From: Paenarthrobacter nitroguajacolicus
GTDB lineage: Bacteria; Actinomycetota; Actinomycetes; Actinomycetales; Micrococcaceae
Reading direction: 5' to 3'
Assembly: GCF_007786235.1 (NCBI RefSeq)
Contig: NZ_VNFK01000009.1
Span: 102,542-166,541 of the forward strand
Length of the DNA: 64,000 nt
Under the pieces are notes generated by a model. That model ran no database searches. It saw nothing but the letters and a program-made list of their open reading frames with translations, and had not been told where the DNA came from. The position numbers and the translations under genes are program-made. Shown piece after piece: positions 1-8,464 of this stretch (positions within the stretch are counted from its first letter, which is position 1; each line of letters starts with the position of its first letter).

Positions 1-745
1 CATCCGCCTTCGGACGCCCGTCCTTGGGTTCGATGATGAACCCGCCGTAGAGTCCCTTGGCGATGTGCGGCGCCAAGGGTGACTGGTGGCAGTGGTAGAG
101 GTGCGTGCCGAACGGGGTGGCATCGAACTCGTACGTGAAGCTTTGCCCCGGGGCGATCGAGCCGGCGCCGATGCCGGGCGTGCCGTCCATCTCCGCGCGG
201 TGGACCCCGTGGAAGTGCATGGTGTGCGGGTGCGCGCCGGCATTGGTGAAGTGGATGCGCAGCAGGTCCCCTTCCCGCGCCCAGAGTGTGGGCCCGGGGA
301 TCCGCCCGTTGTAGCTCCATCCCGGAAAGGTCACTCCGGGGGCTATTTCGAAGTCCTTATCCACGGCCACGATGTCCCACTCCCGTAGCGTCCGTCCGTC
401 CGGCAGGGTGCTGGTCTTCCCCTTGTCGAAGTCCCGCAGGATGGCGGTGGGGTCGATCCCGGCCCGGCCGACCGGGACGGATCCGCCTGCGAAGCCGGCG
501 TGGCCGGCGTGGCTCATGGAGGTGGCGTCATCCGCGGGAGCAGCAGTGGCCGCGGCCGCGCCGCCGGTGGATGCTCGAGGGGTGGTGTTTTGGGCGGGTG
601 TGCCGTGGCCCGAGTGCGGTCCTGCGCCGTTGGCCGGGGCCTCAAGGGGTGCAAGTGACGAGAAGGCCGGCACTGCGGCGAGGGCTGCGGCGCCGGAGAT
701 CATTGACCGACGGCTTAGCAGCTTCTCCAGACTAAATTTCGGCAC
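1..745 (-). CDS. multicopper oxidase, N-terminal part (runs off the left edge)
   Basis: Secreted or periplasm-facing copper oxidase, probably oxidising Cu(I) to protect the cell. The visible 248 residues begin with a twin-arginine signal (SRRSMISG, Arg12-Arg13, then an Ala-rich stretch) and a His/Ala-rich linker (about residues 40-90). Two type-2/3 copper motifs follow: HTMHFHG (174-180) and HLYHCH (215-220). This is the order of the first cupredoxin domain of two- and three-domain oxidases. The start is GTG at 745, preceded by AGGAG at 5 nt; ATG is available only 14 codons later. It is divergent from the DtxR-family gene at 828 and belongs to the copper island to its right. The C-terminal type-1 copper domain is outside the window, so completeness cannot be judged. 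Confidence 0.9.
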   Translation of the reverse strand, partial: MPKFSLEKLLSRRSMISGAAALAAVPAFSSLAPLEAPANGAGPHSGHGTPAQNTTPRASTGGAAAATAAPADDATSMSHAGHAGFAGGSVPVGRAGIDPTAILRDFDKGKTSTLPDGRTLREWDIVAVDKDFEIAPGVTFPGWSYNGRIPGPTLWAREGDLLRIHFTNAGAHPHTMHFHGVHRAEMDGTPGIGAGSIAPGQSFTYEFDATPFGTHLYHCHQSPLAPHIAKGLYGGFIIEPKDGRPKAD

Positions 746-771
746 ACCGACTCCTAGATTTCAACGCTGAA

Positions 772-800
772 AACAATATTGTTCGCTAAGCCTAACATTC
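772..800. promoter_or_regulatory. AACAATATTGTT palindrome and overlapping IdeR-like box
   Basis: The short space between the divergent oxidase and DtxR-family genes holds a perfect 12-bp palindrome (772-783). It abuts TTCGCTAAGCCTAACATTC (782-800), which matches 13 of 19 positions of the DtxR/IdeR consensus TTAGGTTAGCCTAACCTAA. It is the natural place for the adjacent regulator to act on both genes. The match is partial, so binding is inferred. Confidence 0.4.
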
Positions 801-827
801 TGGAAGTCCGCAAAGTAGTATGAAGCA

Positions 828-1502
828 ATGCTCGTAACCGACTTGTCCAACTCAGCCCAGGACTACTTAAAACTGATCTGGACCGCCACGGAATGGTCCG
901 CAACCCCCATTACCGTCAGCTCCATAGCAGGGCGCCTGGGGGTTCGGCCTCCCACGGTATCGGACGGAATCAAGAAACTAGCCGCACAGAACCTGGTCAC
1001 CCACGCCCCGTACGGCAGCATCGAGCTAACGGCCGAGGGCCGCAAACACGCCGTCGCCATGGTGCGCAGGCATCGTCTCCTGGAGACCTTCCTCGTGCAG
1101 TCTCTCGGTTACGGCTGGGACGAGGTCCACGAGGAGGCCGAAATCCTTGAACACGCCGTGTCGGACAAGCTCATCGAACGCATCGATCAGTGTCTGGGCC
1201 ACCCCACCCGTGATCCGCACGGCGACCCGATACCCTCGCCCGGGGGGCAGCAGCACCAGCCAACCGGAACCCAACTCTCGGTCGCAGAGGCAGGCAGCAC
1301 CGTGACGGTGACTCGTATTTCCGATGCTGACCCCGAACTGCTGCGCTACTTCACCGAACTGGGTCTTACGCCGGATACGCAGCTATCCATTCAGGAGCAC
1401 CGACGATTCGCGGATCTCACTACGATCCGTCTCCGTGGCCAGGAACAGAACATCGACCTGGGGGCCTCGGCGTCGGAGGCGATCTGGGTCGTAGCTGTCT
1501 AG
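828..1502 (+). CDS. DtxR/MntR-family metal-dependent transcriptional regulator
   Basis: Cytoplasmic metal-sensing repressor of 224 residues. The N-terminal winged helix (about 8-70, with LGVRPPTVSDGIKKL as recognition region) is followed by the dimerisation and metal domain (RHRLLETFL and HEEAEILEH, residues 80-109) and a C-terminal FeoA/SH3-like domain (about 150-224). At the position of DtxR Cys102 this protein has Glu105. Glu there is typical of manganese-selective MntR proteins, so Mn rather than Fe sensing is the better guess. It is divergent from the multicopper oxidase, and a partial IdeR-like box lies between them. Target genes are not established. Confidence 0.88.
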   Translation: MLVTDLSNSAQDYLKLIWTATEWSATPITVSSIAGRLGVRPPTVSDGIKKLAAQNLVTHAPYGSIELTAEGRKHAVAMVRRHRLLETFLVQSLGYGWDEVHEEAEILEHAVSDKLIERIDQCLGHPTRDPHGDPIPSPGGQQHQPTGTQLSVAEAGSTVTVTRISDADPELLRYFTELGLTPDTQLSIQEHRRFADLTTIRLRGQEQNIDLGASASEAIWVVAV

Positions 1503-1695
1503 GCCTGCCCGGGCCGGCCCTGCGGGAAGCTTCATCCTGCCGGTCCGTTGTCCCTCCGACGTCGAGCGTTCCCTGCGGGGCCGCCGTGTAGCTCGCGGGG
1601 CCACGATGGCGCGGGAACCACACACCGCCACAGATATGGCCCCTGCGCCACTCAAAACGCGGCCCTGGCAGGGTTTCCTCCGCGGCCCAAACGCG

Positions 1696-2571
1696 TCAGG
1701 TCTCGTCGGCGGGAAGGAAACTGGTGCCACCGTCCCTGGAAACGACGATCCCGTCCGGCGTTACTGCCCAGATCCTGAGGTTCCCGTCGGCGCCTTTGAG
1801 GGCCGCTATGGCCAGAACTTCACTGTCGATCATGCCGTTCTTGGTCCACGACTTGCCGGCGTCGGCCGAAGAGTAGGTGGTCCCGTCGGGGGCGACCCCG
1901 GCCGCTTCGTCCGGGGTGGCGAAGGCGGCGTACTGGATCAGCGGCCCGGTCTTGTCCAGGGTCCAGGTCGCTCCGCCGTCACTTGAGCGCTGGATACCCG
2001 CGGTGGTGGTGCCCAGCACCGTGTCGCTGTCGGGGTGGCCGGCCAGGACGGCTGGGGCGAACATGGCGCCCACGGTGTTCCAGGTCTTCCCGTCGGGGCT
2101 GCTGCGCAATTGCCCGTCGAACGCGACGATCCCGGATCTTGTGGTGGTCATGGCGTGGAAGTCGGATTCGCCTTGGCGTGAGAGCTTCTCCCACGTGGTC
2201 CCTCCGTCGGTGGACTTGATCAGTCCGAGGGGGTTGGGCAGGTCAGAGCCCGGGCCCGGGTGGCCGGAGGCGTAGAAGACTCCGTCGTTACCGACGGTGA
2301 AACCCATCAGGTCGTTCGTGCCGCCGATCTTGCTGGCGGGCTGTTTCGTGACGTCGAACAGCCCGTCGTGGGTGGCCAACAGCACCTGGCTGGTGTCCCC
2401 GTTGACGGTCAGTCCGTGGACATGGCTGCTGGGCAGGGGCTTATCCGTCCCGATGGAGGGGGTTGTGGAAGCCTGTGGGCTGGCCGGGGTGCAGGCGGCC
2501 AAGGCGAGGAGGACTGCGGCGCCGGCGGCGAGGGTTCTGATTCGCTTGGCAGCGGTGGTCATGGATTGCAT
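1696..2571 (-). CDS. F510_1955-type lipoprotein with sialidase-like BNR repeats
   Basis: Predicted exported lipoprotein of 291 residues: signal peptide with lipobox LALAAC near residue 27, a Ser/Thr/Pro linker, then a beta-propeller-like body. The body contains Asp-box motifs (STDGGTTW, SSDGGATW, SSADAGKSW, SRDGGTSF). Proteins of this type are often annotated as glycosyl hydrolases and recur beside copper-resistance genes; no catalytic activity can be read from the sequence. The start at 2571 has GGAG 6 nt upstream; a second ATG three codons on is poorly spaced. It is last in the leftward copper series and is separated from the DUF305 gene by a hairpin, so it may have its own promoter. Confidence 0.8.
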   Translation of the reverse strand: MQSMTTAAKRIRTLAAGAAVLLALAACTPASPQASTTPSIGTDKPLPSSHVHGLTVNGDTSQVLLATHDGLFDVTKQPASKIGGTNDLMGFTVGNDGVFYASGHPGPGSDLPNPLGLIKSTDGGTTWEKLSRQGESDFHAMTTTRSGIVAFDGQLRSSPDGKTWNTVGAMFAPAVLAGHPDSDTVLGTTTAGIQRSSDGGATWTLDKTGPLIQYAAFATPDEAAGVAPDGTTYSSADAGKSWTKNGMIDSEVLAIAALKGADGNLRIWAVTPDGIVVSRDGGTSFLPADET

Positions 2572-2609
2572 GGGAAGCTCCAGGTTGGGGTGAAGACGGG
2601 TGTGCGGAG

Positions 2610-2645
2610 GGCGCCGGCCCCATCGTTGGGAGAAAGGCCGGCGCC
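2610..2645 (-). terminator. GC-rich hairpin after the DUF305 gene
   Basis: A perfect 10-bp inverted repeat (GGCGCCGGCC at 2610-2619, GGCCGGCGCC at 2636-2645) lies just beyond the DUF305 stop on the minus strand. It has no clear U tract, so it may be a terminator or an attenuating stem. Confidence 0.5.
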
Positions 2646-2656
2646 GCTGTGGCGGG

Positions 2657-3274
2657 TTAGAGGGTGGCCAGCAGGGTCTGCATTTCCTGGATCTCGGTTT
2701 CCTGGGCGCTGACGATGTCCTTGCTGAGTTGGACAGCTGCGGTGTCCTTGCCGTCCGTGGTTTCTGTCTTGGCCATGGTCACGGCACCTTGGTGGTGGGC
2801 GATCATTTGGGTCAGGAACAGCTTCGCGGCCTCAACGCCCTGGGCGGCTTCGAGCTTTGTCATGTCTTCGGCGCCCATCATGCCGTCCATGCTGTGCCCG
2901 GTGGGCATCTGGGTGGGTTCGCCCCAGCCTTTCAACCAGCCGGTCATTTTTTCGATCTCCGGTCCCTGTGCGTCCTTGATCCGGGTGGCCAAGGCTGTGA
3001 CTTCGGCGGGGATGTCCTGTTTCTTGAGGATCATGTCGCTCATCTCCACAGCTTGGGTGTGGTGCGGGATCATCATCTGGGCGAACGTCACGTCAGCGGA
3101 GTTATGGTCCGATGCCGTGGCAGGGCTTGATGCGCTGGCGGAGCTGCTGCCGTGGTCCATGCCCGGCGTGGATGTCCCGGAGGAACTGGAACCACCGGCG
3201 GCGCCGCAGCCGGCCAAGGCGACCACTGCGGCCACGGCAGTAGCTGCAAGGGGCAAAAACTTCTTCGTGTTCAT
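2657..3274 (-). CDS. DUF305 lipoprotein, copper-island associated
   Basis: Exported lipoprotein of 205 residues. The signal peptide ends at lipobox LAGC (Cys23), followed by a Ser-rich linker and the ferritin-like DUF305 fold. Both paired-His motifs are present: MIPHHTQAVEM (His71-72) and MIAHHQGAVTMA (His160-161). The family is widespread in metal-resistance clusters and is thought to bind metal, but its biochemical role is unknown. The open frame extends to 3340, but the ATG at 3274 has AAGGA at 8 nt and gives a proper signal peptide, so that start was chosen. It lies between the small membrane protein and the F510_1955-type gene, in the same direction. Confidence 0.88.
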   Translation of the reverse strand: MNTKKFLPLAATAVAAVVALAGCGAAGGSSSSGTSTPGMDHGSSSASASSPATASDHNSADVTFAQMMIPHHTQAVEMSDMILKKQDIPAEVTALATRIKDAQGPEIEKMTGWLKGWGEPTQMPTGHSMDGMMGAEDMTKLEAAQGVEAAKLFLTQMIAHHQGAVTMAKTETTDGKDTAAVQLSKDIVSAQETEIQEMQTLLATL

Positions 3275-3422
3275 GAAATCAAGTCCTTCGTAAGAATTTA
3301 GGGGACGCAAAGGCGCCCGCACTAAGGGTGGTGGGTGCATCAGCTACGCGCGGGTCAGCCACTACAAGGGCTGGAGGGCGTGAGGAAGAACGGCCTGGGC
3401 TGGGCCCGGGCCGGCGGAACGG

Positions 3423-3917
3423 TTACGTTCTGCTGATGGATAACTCACCCGGTGAAGGACCGACTGGACGGTAGGACCAGGGGACACGAGCCGTGAAGGT
3501 CGGAACTGCGGACTGCTCCGTGGTGGAGACCGTATCATCCGGCGCGGGCGCAGTCAGGCCACCGGCGCTGACCGTGGGGATGCAGGACGTGCTCATGGAG
3601 TGCTGGCTTGAGCAGTTCCCGGAGCAGGAGCACTGCGCCGGGGAGGCTGCACCGTTCGACACGGACAGCTCTTGGAGCGCGGCGGGCTCCGGCGATGAGA
3701 CCAGGTGGCTCGCGTGCCCGGATGCGTCGATTCCGGATGTAGACGAACCCGTTCCGGTCGTTTCCGTCATGTCTGCGGAAGCCATTGCGCTGGAGTGTAC
3801 TGATTGGGTGCCGGTCATGACGTGCATGCCCAGAATTCCGGTGATGAGAGCGAGGATACCGGCTATAAGGGAGGCCGTGAGTAGGGCGGAGCCGGTGATG
3901 GCGCGTTGTGCGGCCAT
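3423..3917 (-). CDS. small membrane protein with Cys/His-rich tail (DUF6153-like)
   Basis: A 164-residue protein with one N-terminal hydrophobic segment (about 8-33). The rest is a polar Ser/Thr/His-rich region with a cysteine cluster (QCSCSGNCSSQHSMSTSC, about residues 94-111). The tail RPVGPSPGELSISRT resembles actinobacterial proteins labelled DUF6153, but the assignment is from memory. GGAGGA precedes the ATG by 6 nt. It lies immediately downstream of the copper ATPase gene and reads the same way. The exposed Cys and His residues suggest extracytoplasmic metal binding; no function is proven. Confidence 0.7.
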   Translation of the reverse strand: MAAQRAITGSALLTASLIAGILALITGILGMHVMTGTQSVHSSAMASADMTETTGTGSSTSGIDASGHASHLVSSPEPAALQELSVSNGAASPAQCSCSGNCSSQHSMSTSCIPTVSAGGLTAPAPDDTVSTTEQSAVPTFTARVPWSYRPVGPSPGELSISRT

Positions 3918-4013
3918 GGTGGTCCTCCTCCCTGTGCTTGGTGTTTCTAGGCTAGCGGCACCGGTGCCCTACCCCGGGTGGGGATAGCGTGCCGGTGCCG
4001 GTTCACTGTTGGT

Positions 4014-6170
4014 TCAACGAACTTGCGAGGGGTTCAGTTTCACCCGGCGGAGCAGTTGGGCGTTGAGGGCGACAACGATCGTGGACACTGACATCAGGAC
4101 TGCTCCGGCTGCCGGGGACAGGACGATCCCGGCGAAGGCCAGCACACCCGCTGCCAAGGGCACCGCGATGACGTTGTATCCGGTGGCCCACACGAGGTTC
4201 TGCCACATTTTCGCGTAGCTTGCCCTGGACAGGTCAACCATGGACATCACCGCCCGTGGGTCGTTACCAGCCAGGATCACTCCGGCTGACTCCATGGCCA
4301 CATCAGTTCCGGCTCCGATGGCGATGCCGACCTCCGCTCGGGCCAGCGCGGGAGAGTCGTTGACCCCGTCACCGACCATTGCCACCTTCATTCCCCGTGC
4401 CTGCAGGTCCGCGACTTTCTTGTCTTTATCTGCCGGAAGGACTTCAGCGAAGACCTCATCGATGTTCAGCTCCGCGCCCACCGCGTTCGCTACCTGGGTG
4501 GCGTCACCGGTGATCATCGCGACTTTCACGCCCCGGCTCTGCAGGGCTGCTACCGCCTGTCGGGACTCGGGCCGGATGGCGTCCTCAAGACTGACGGCAC
4601 CCAGGACGCGATCACCGTCGATGACATGAAGCACCGCAGCGCCGCGTTTCATCCACTCCAGGGTTGAAGCGGCCAGGGATTCGGGCTCGGAGAGCCCGAG
4701 TTCGCGCAGCAGAGCCGGACCGCCCACTTGGACGGTGCGACCCTCAACGGTGGCGCGCACCCCCCGGCCTGTCATGGATGTGAAACCCTCGGCGTTGGGC
4801 AGTTGGAGTCCCTTGTGGTGTGCTGCCCGGACGATGGCACGGGCCACGGGGTGTTCACTGTCGGATTCGACTGCTGCGGCCAGGGCCAGCAGATCATCGG
4901 TGTGGCCGCCCTCGGTGGTGGCCGCGTTGCTGACTTCAGGTTCTCCCCTGGTCAGGGTGCCGGTCTTGTCAAACAGCACGACGTCGACGGTGCGCATCCG
5001 TTCCAGTGCGATCCGGTTCTTGATCAGCACCCCTGCCCGAGCGGCCTGCTCGGTGGAAATGGCGATCACCAGCGGAATTGCCAGGCCTAGCGCGTGCGGG
5101 CAGGCGATGACCAGCACCGTGACGGTGCGGGTCACGGCTTCGGGCAGGCTTCCCAACAGGGTCCAGGCGATGAATGTGATGATCCCTGCGATGGTGGCGA
5201 AGTAGAACAGGAACGCCGCGGCACGGTCCGCGAGGGCCTGGGCTTTGGAGGACGAAGCCTGGGCTTCGGCCACCAGACGCTGAATGCCTGCCAGGGCAGT
5301 GTCGTCCCCGACCGCGGTCACGGTAACCCGGACGGTGTTGTCCGTGGCCACAGTTCCTGCCACGACGGGATCCCCGACACCCCTGAGTACTGTCTTGGAC
5401 TCGCCGGTGATCATGGATTCGTCGACCTCTGCCTGCCCGTCCACGATGGTGCCGTCGGCGGGCATCCGTGCCCCGGATCGGACCAGGACCTTGTCCCCGG
5501 TCCGAAGTTCGGAGACGGAGACGATTTCCACGCCGGTGCCGGTGATACGTTCGGCTTCATCGGGCAACAGTGCGGCCAAGGCGTCGAGGGCGCCTTGGGC
5601 CGAGCCGAGGGCGCGCATTTCGATCCAGTGGCCCAGCAACATGATGGCCACCAGCAGCGCCAGCTCCCACCAGAAGTCCAGATCGAAGTTTCCGATCCGC
5701 AGGCTGGTCGCCCAGGACGCCGCGAACGCGACCGTGATGGCCATACTGATCAGCAGCATCATGCCCGGCTGCCGGGACTTCAGCTCGTTCAGACCGCCCT
5801 TGAGGAAGGGCATGCCTCCATAGAGGAAAATCACCGTGCCCAGGACGGGCGGGATCCATGCCGAGCCCGGGAACTCCGGCGGCATATACCCCAGGAGATG
5901 CCCAAACATGGGGCTGAAGTAGACAACAGGGACTGACAGGGCCAAGGTCAGCCAGAACCTGTCCTTGAACATTGCCGTGCTGTGCCCGGCGTGCTGGCCG
6001 TGGCTGTGCACGGCATGATCGTCCCGGTCTTCGTGGCCCTGTGCGTGGTTGTGGTGCTGATGGGCCGCTGGCTCCGGCCCATCCACGTTGCGTGAAGGGA
6101 TGGTTGTACCGCCCCGGTCCGCTTCACGGACCGGTAACGGGTGGCTGTGATGATGGTTGTGCTCTGCCAT
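4014..6170 (-). CDS. copB: CopB-type heavy-metal P-type ATPase (CPH motif)
   Basis: Membrane pump of 718 residues exporting copper (possibly also silver) at the cost of ATP. The first 65 residues are very rich in His (HNHHHSHP, HQHHNHAQGH, HSHGQHAGH), as in CopB proteins. Membrane helices flank the actuator motif TGES (255-258). The transport helix carries CPH (357-359) instead of CPC, which places it in the P1B-3 group. Phosphorylation motif DKTGTLT (401-407), GDGVNDSPALA and C-terminal MSVSTIVVALNA are intact. GGAG lies 6 nt before the ATG. It is downstream of copZ, with which it probably shares a promoter near the 6647-6667 operator. Confidence 0.93.
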   Translation of the reverse strand: MAEHNHHHSHPLPVREADRGGTTIPSRNVDGPEPAAHQHHNHAQGHEDRDDHAVHSHGQHAGHSTAMFKDRFWLTLALSVPVVYFSPMFGHLLGYMPPEFPGSAWIPPVLGTVIFLYGGMPFLKGGLNELKSRQPGMMLLISMAITVAFAASWATSLRIGNFDLDFWWELALLVAIMLLGHWIEMRALGSAQGALDALAALLPDEAERITGTGVEIVSVSELRTGDKVLVRSGARMPADGTIVDGQAEVDESMITGESKTVLRGVGDPVVAGTVATDNTVRVTVTAVGDDTALAGIQRLVAEAQASSSKAQALADRAAAFLFYFATIAGIITFIAWTLLGSLPEAVTRTVTVLVIACPHALGLAIPLVIAISTEQAARAGVLIKNRIALERMRTVDVVLFDKTGTLTRGEPEVSNAATTEGGHTDDLLALAAAVESDSEHPVARAIVRAAHHKGLQLPNAEGFTSMTGRGVRATVEGRTVQVGGPALLRELGLSEPESLAASTLEWMKRGAAVLHVIDGDRVLGAVSLEDAIRPESRQAVAALQSRGVKVAMITGDATQVANAVGAELNIDEVFAEVLPADKDKKVADLQARGMKVAMVGDGVNDSPALARAEVGIAIGAGTDVAMESAGVILAGNDPRAVMSMVDLSRASYAKMWQNLVWATGYNVIAVPLAAGVLAFAGIVLSPAAGAVLMSVSTIVVALNAQLLRRVKLNPSQVR

Positions 6171-6233
6171 GGTGCACTCCTCCAGTTACGGCCGCGGCAT
6201 CGCACATGGCGGCGCAGGCCGAGTGGGTTCGAA

Positions 6234-6539
6234 CTAGCTGGTCAGGCTGTATCCAGCCGACGCGACTGCGTCGCGGACCGCGGAGAGCCCCGCGGGTCCG
6301 GCAACAGTCAGGCGGGAGATTCCGCCGGGGACGAGTGCAACGGTTGCCGTGTCAACGCCGTCGAGGGCAGCGACTGCCTTTTCAACGCTGGCCACGCAGC
6401 CGCCACATGTCAGGCCCTCAATGGCGTACTCCACACCGGCGGTGTTCATGCCGGGAGTCTTGCCGGCACCGGTCGAGCAGCAACTACAACCGGACCCGGT
6501 GGACGTCAATGGCAGTTCGGTACGTGATGGTGTTTGCAT
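6234..6539 (-). CDS. copZ: CopZ-like heavy-metal-associated domain protein
   Basis: Cytoplasmic copper chaperone candidate of about 101 residues. The C-terminal two thirds are an HMA ferredoxin-like domain with the metal loop GLTCGGC (Cys45 and Cys48). Unusually, the N-terminal leader carries an extra cysteine cluster (GCSCCSTG, Cys18/20/21). The start is uncertain: ATG 6539 has GGAA 5 nt upstream, and another ATG five codons earlier (6554) has no better site. It precedes the CopB-type ATPase and should deliver Cu(I) to it. A CsoR-like palindrome lies about 110-130 nt upstream. Confidence 0.85.
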   Translation of the reverse strand: MQTPSRTELPLTSTGSGCSCCSTGAGKTPGMNTAGVEYAIEGLTCGGCVASVEKAVAALDGVDTATVALVPGGISRLTVAGPAGLSAVRDAVASAGYSLTS

Positions 6540-6646
6540 GTCAGTTCCATTCATTGCAGAAGATGCGATGGGTGCTGTGGTTGAACGGCAGTAAAGAGGG
6601 ACCCCAAAAGTCCTCCGCGACAGACCACTCACTGACAACACGATCA

Positions 6647-6667
6647 ATATACCCCCGGGGGGTATAT
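6647..6667. promoter_or_regulatory. CsoR-like copper operator palindrome
   Basis: A perfect inverted repeat with 10-nt arms ATATACCCCC and GGGGGTATAT around one central G. The form TATACCCCC-GGGGGTATA is typical of CsoR/RicR-family copper-repressor operators. It sits between the leftward copZ-copB genes and the rightward frameshifted gene at 6773 and could control both. No csoR gene is visible in the window, so the repressor would have to act from elsewhere. Confidence 0.7.
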
Positions 6668-6772
6668 CGCGCAAGGCTGGTGCAAACTCGTCGTCAGGCA
6701 TGGGACATGAAGTCTCTTGAGACATCCGTCGTGGAAAGCCATTCTTGAAGCAGCAAACCCTAGGAGACCGCA

Positions 6773-7185
6773 ATGGATCGCACTCACTCCGGCATGGGAT
6801 CGTCCGTGACCCCGTCAGGGCTGCTCGCGGCCCTGACCCACATCGACACCGTTGGCTTCCACGGCATCGCCACCGTATTGACCGGGGCAGAACCAAAAAT
6901 AGACCCAATCTGGGCCCCCTGATCCGCAATGCCGGCATCGCGGCCTCAATAACTGCCTGGCCTGAGGAACTGCAGCCCGCCGCAGACTGGTTCATTGCGG
7001 CGACCCAACAGCTGATCCCCGTTCTGGAACAACGCGACACCGCCTCCGTCGCAGAGCCAGCAAGAGAACTCCACATTGCGTACCACGCACTCAGTGACGC
7101 CGGCTGGACCTACCTTGCCTCAACTACCGGTATCCCGGGTGGCGGGAACGGCCACCGGCATGGTGACCAGCACGAACATCATTAA
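6773..7185 (+). pseudogene. frameshifted small His-rich-tailed protein of the copper island
   Basis: A good start (AGGAG at 5 nt, ATG 6773) opens MDRTHSGMGSSVTPSG and reads 49 codons to a TGA at 6920-6922. The neighbouring frame then continues smoothly as LIRNAGIAASITAW and ends at 7185 in GNGHRHGDQHEHH. Inserting one C in the C5 run at 6915-6919 would join both parts into a helical protein of about 137 residues with a His-rich tail. I see no known domain. It is either a recent frameshift pseudogene or a sequencing error in a homopolymer. The CsoR-like palindrome upstream suggests it was copper-regulated. Confidence 0.6.
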
Positions 7186-7470
7186 TTGCGAGGCGGCACC
7201 GGGGAGGACTCCCGCTGCAGGCGGGCGAAGCCCGGACCGCTGGAAAGCGAATGTAGCGACCGGTTTCCACCCCCCACGTGCAGTCCTGCCCGGATCCCCT
7301 GACTCACCCCGATATCAGCAACGCTGATGCCGCGACCGTACCGCAGCTGACGCAAAGGAACTGCCCCGACGCGGTTGCTCTCCCGGAGCCAACCATGAAG
7401 CATTGCCGCTGGCCGCGGTCCCATGGAGCCGCGCCCTTCAGGCAGCGCATGAAGTGATACTTTTCGACTC

Positions 7471-8346
7471 ATGAAAAGCGCAGTTCGGCCGTTGTCGTTC
7501 CAGGGACCGGCACGAGAACAGTCCGTGGCCCTGGTTTTCCTCGCCGGTGCCATCATCGGGGTGTTGGGCGGCATGATCGGATTGGGCGGCGCCGAGTTCC
7601 GGCTGCCGCTGCTGATCGGGGTCTTCGGCTTCGCAGCGTTGCAGGCAATCATCATGAACAAAGCCATGAGCCTGATCGTCGTCATCACAGCATTACCGGC
7701 CAGGCTCTTCGCCATCCCGATCGGGGATCTTTCCCCCTACTGGTTTATCGTCCTTAACCTACTGGCTGGAAGCCTCATCGGCGCCTGGATCGGCGCGCAC
7801 TGGGCCACCAGACTGAAATCAAAAACCCTCTACAGGGTGATCGGGGCGCTGTTGGCGCTCATCGCAGCGCTGCTTTTCTGCACACATTTCTTCGCCGTGG
7901 ACCCACTCACCGTCGCGGACGCCCCCAGAATCATCGCAGGCGTCGCCGCCGGAGTCATCATCGGGGTCGTGGCAGCCCTCATGGGAGTCGCCGGCGGGGA
8001 GCTGCTCATCCCTACGATCGTGCTGCTCTTTGGCACCGACATCAAAATCGCAGGCAGCCTCTCCCTTGCCGTTTCACTGCCCACCATGCTCGTGGCCTTC
8101 GCCCGCTTCAGCCGGGACAAGAGCTTCTCCGTCCTCGGACAGAACAAGCGCTTCCTCGTAACCATGACCCTAGGCTCCATTACCGGAACCATCATCGGCG
8201 GACTCCTGCTCGGAGTTATCCCATCCCTGGTCCTCCTCCCACTGCTCGTTGCGCTCCTGCTCCTGTCGTCCGTCAAAGTCTGGAACCATGACTCAAGGAC
8301 GCAAGCCTATTTCTGTGGAAGCTTCACTTCTACTCCCGTGGTTTGA
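7471..8346 (+). CDS. TauE/SafE-family membrane permease (sulfite exporter-like)
   Basis: Integral membrane protein of 291 residues with about eight hydrophobic helices in two halves, each opening with the family signature (GVLGGMIGLGGAEFRLPLLIG near 30-50; ALMGVAGGELLIP near 170-182). Members export sulfite, sulfonates or organic acids; the substrate here is unknown. The expected C-terminus stops near SVKVWNH; the last about 20 residues (SRTQAYFCGSFTSTPVV) are encoded by sequence that enters the 51-bp repeat at 8327. The tail therefore seems to have been replaced by a recombination event. No strong ribosome site is seen before ATG 7471. Confidence 0.82.
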   Translation: MKSAVRPLSFQGPAREQSVALVFLAGAIIGVLGGMIGLGGAEFRLPLLIGVFGFAALQAIIMNKAMSLIVVITALPARLFAIPIGDLSPYWFIVLNLLAGSLIGAWIGAHWATRLKSKTLYRVIGALLALIAALLFCTHFFAVDPLTVADAPRIIAGVAAGVIIGVVAALMGVAGGELLIPTIVLLFGTDIKIAGSLSLAVSLPTMLVAFARFSRDKSFSVLGQNKRFLVTMTLGSITGTIIGGLLLGVIPSLVLLPLLVALLLLSSVKVWNHDSRTQAYFCGSFTSTPVV

Positions 8347-8377
8347 ACGCCGATAACCGTGATTATGACAAGTAAAG
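8327..8377 (+). repeat. 51-bp direct repeat, copy 1 (recombination-site-like)
   Basis: Matches 46520-46570 at 44 of 51 positions in the same orientation. The most conserved parts are AACGCCGATAAC and GATTATGACAAGTA. The paired ATAAC and TTATGACA elements resemble the half-sites of a resolvase crossover site. It overlaps the end of the TauE-like gene, and similarity stops on both sides, so it marks a junction. Confidence 0.65.
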
Positions 8378-8464
8378 TTGCTTAAGCTGAAACGCTTGGC
8401 AACTTTGGTTGCTATCAGGCATACTGATCACTGTAGCAACCGGAGGCCGATGAAAGGAAGCGCG

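Noticed and set aside
5094..5936. Plus-strand open frame opposite the copper ATPase
   Set aside because: Low-complexity Gly/His/Asp-rich shadow of the P-type ATPase gene.
6773..7185. Programmed ribosomal frameshift in the copper-island gene
   Set aside because: The C run is not a typical slippery heptamer and no stimulatory structure is seen; mutation or sequence error is simpler.
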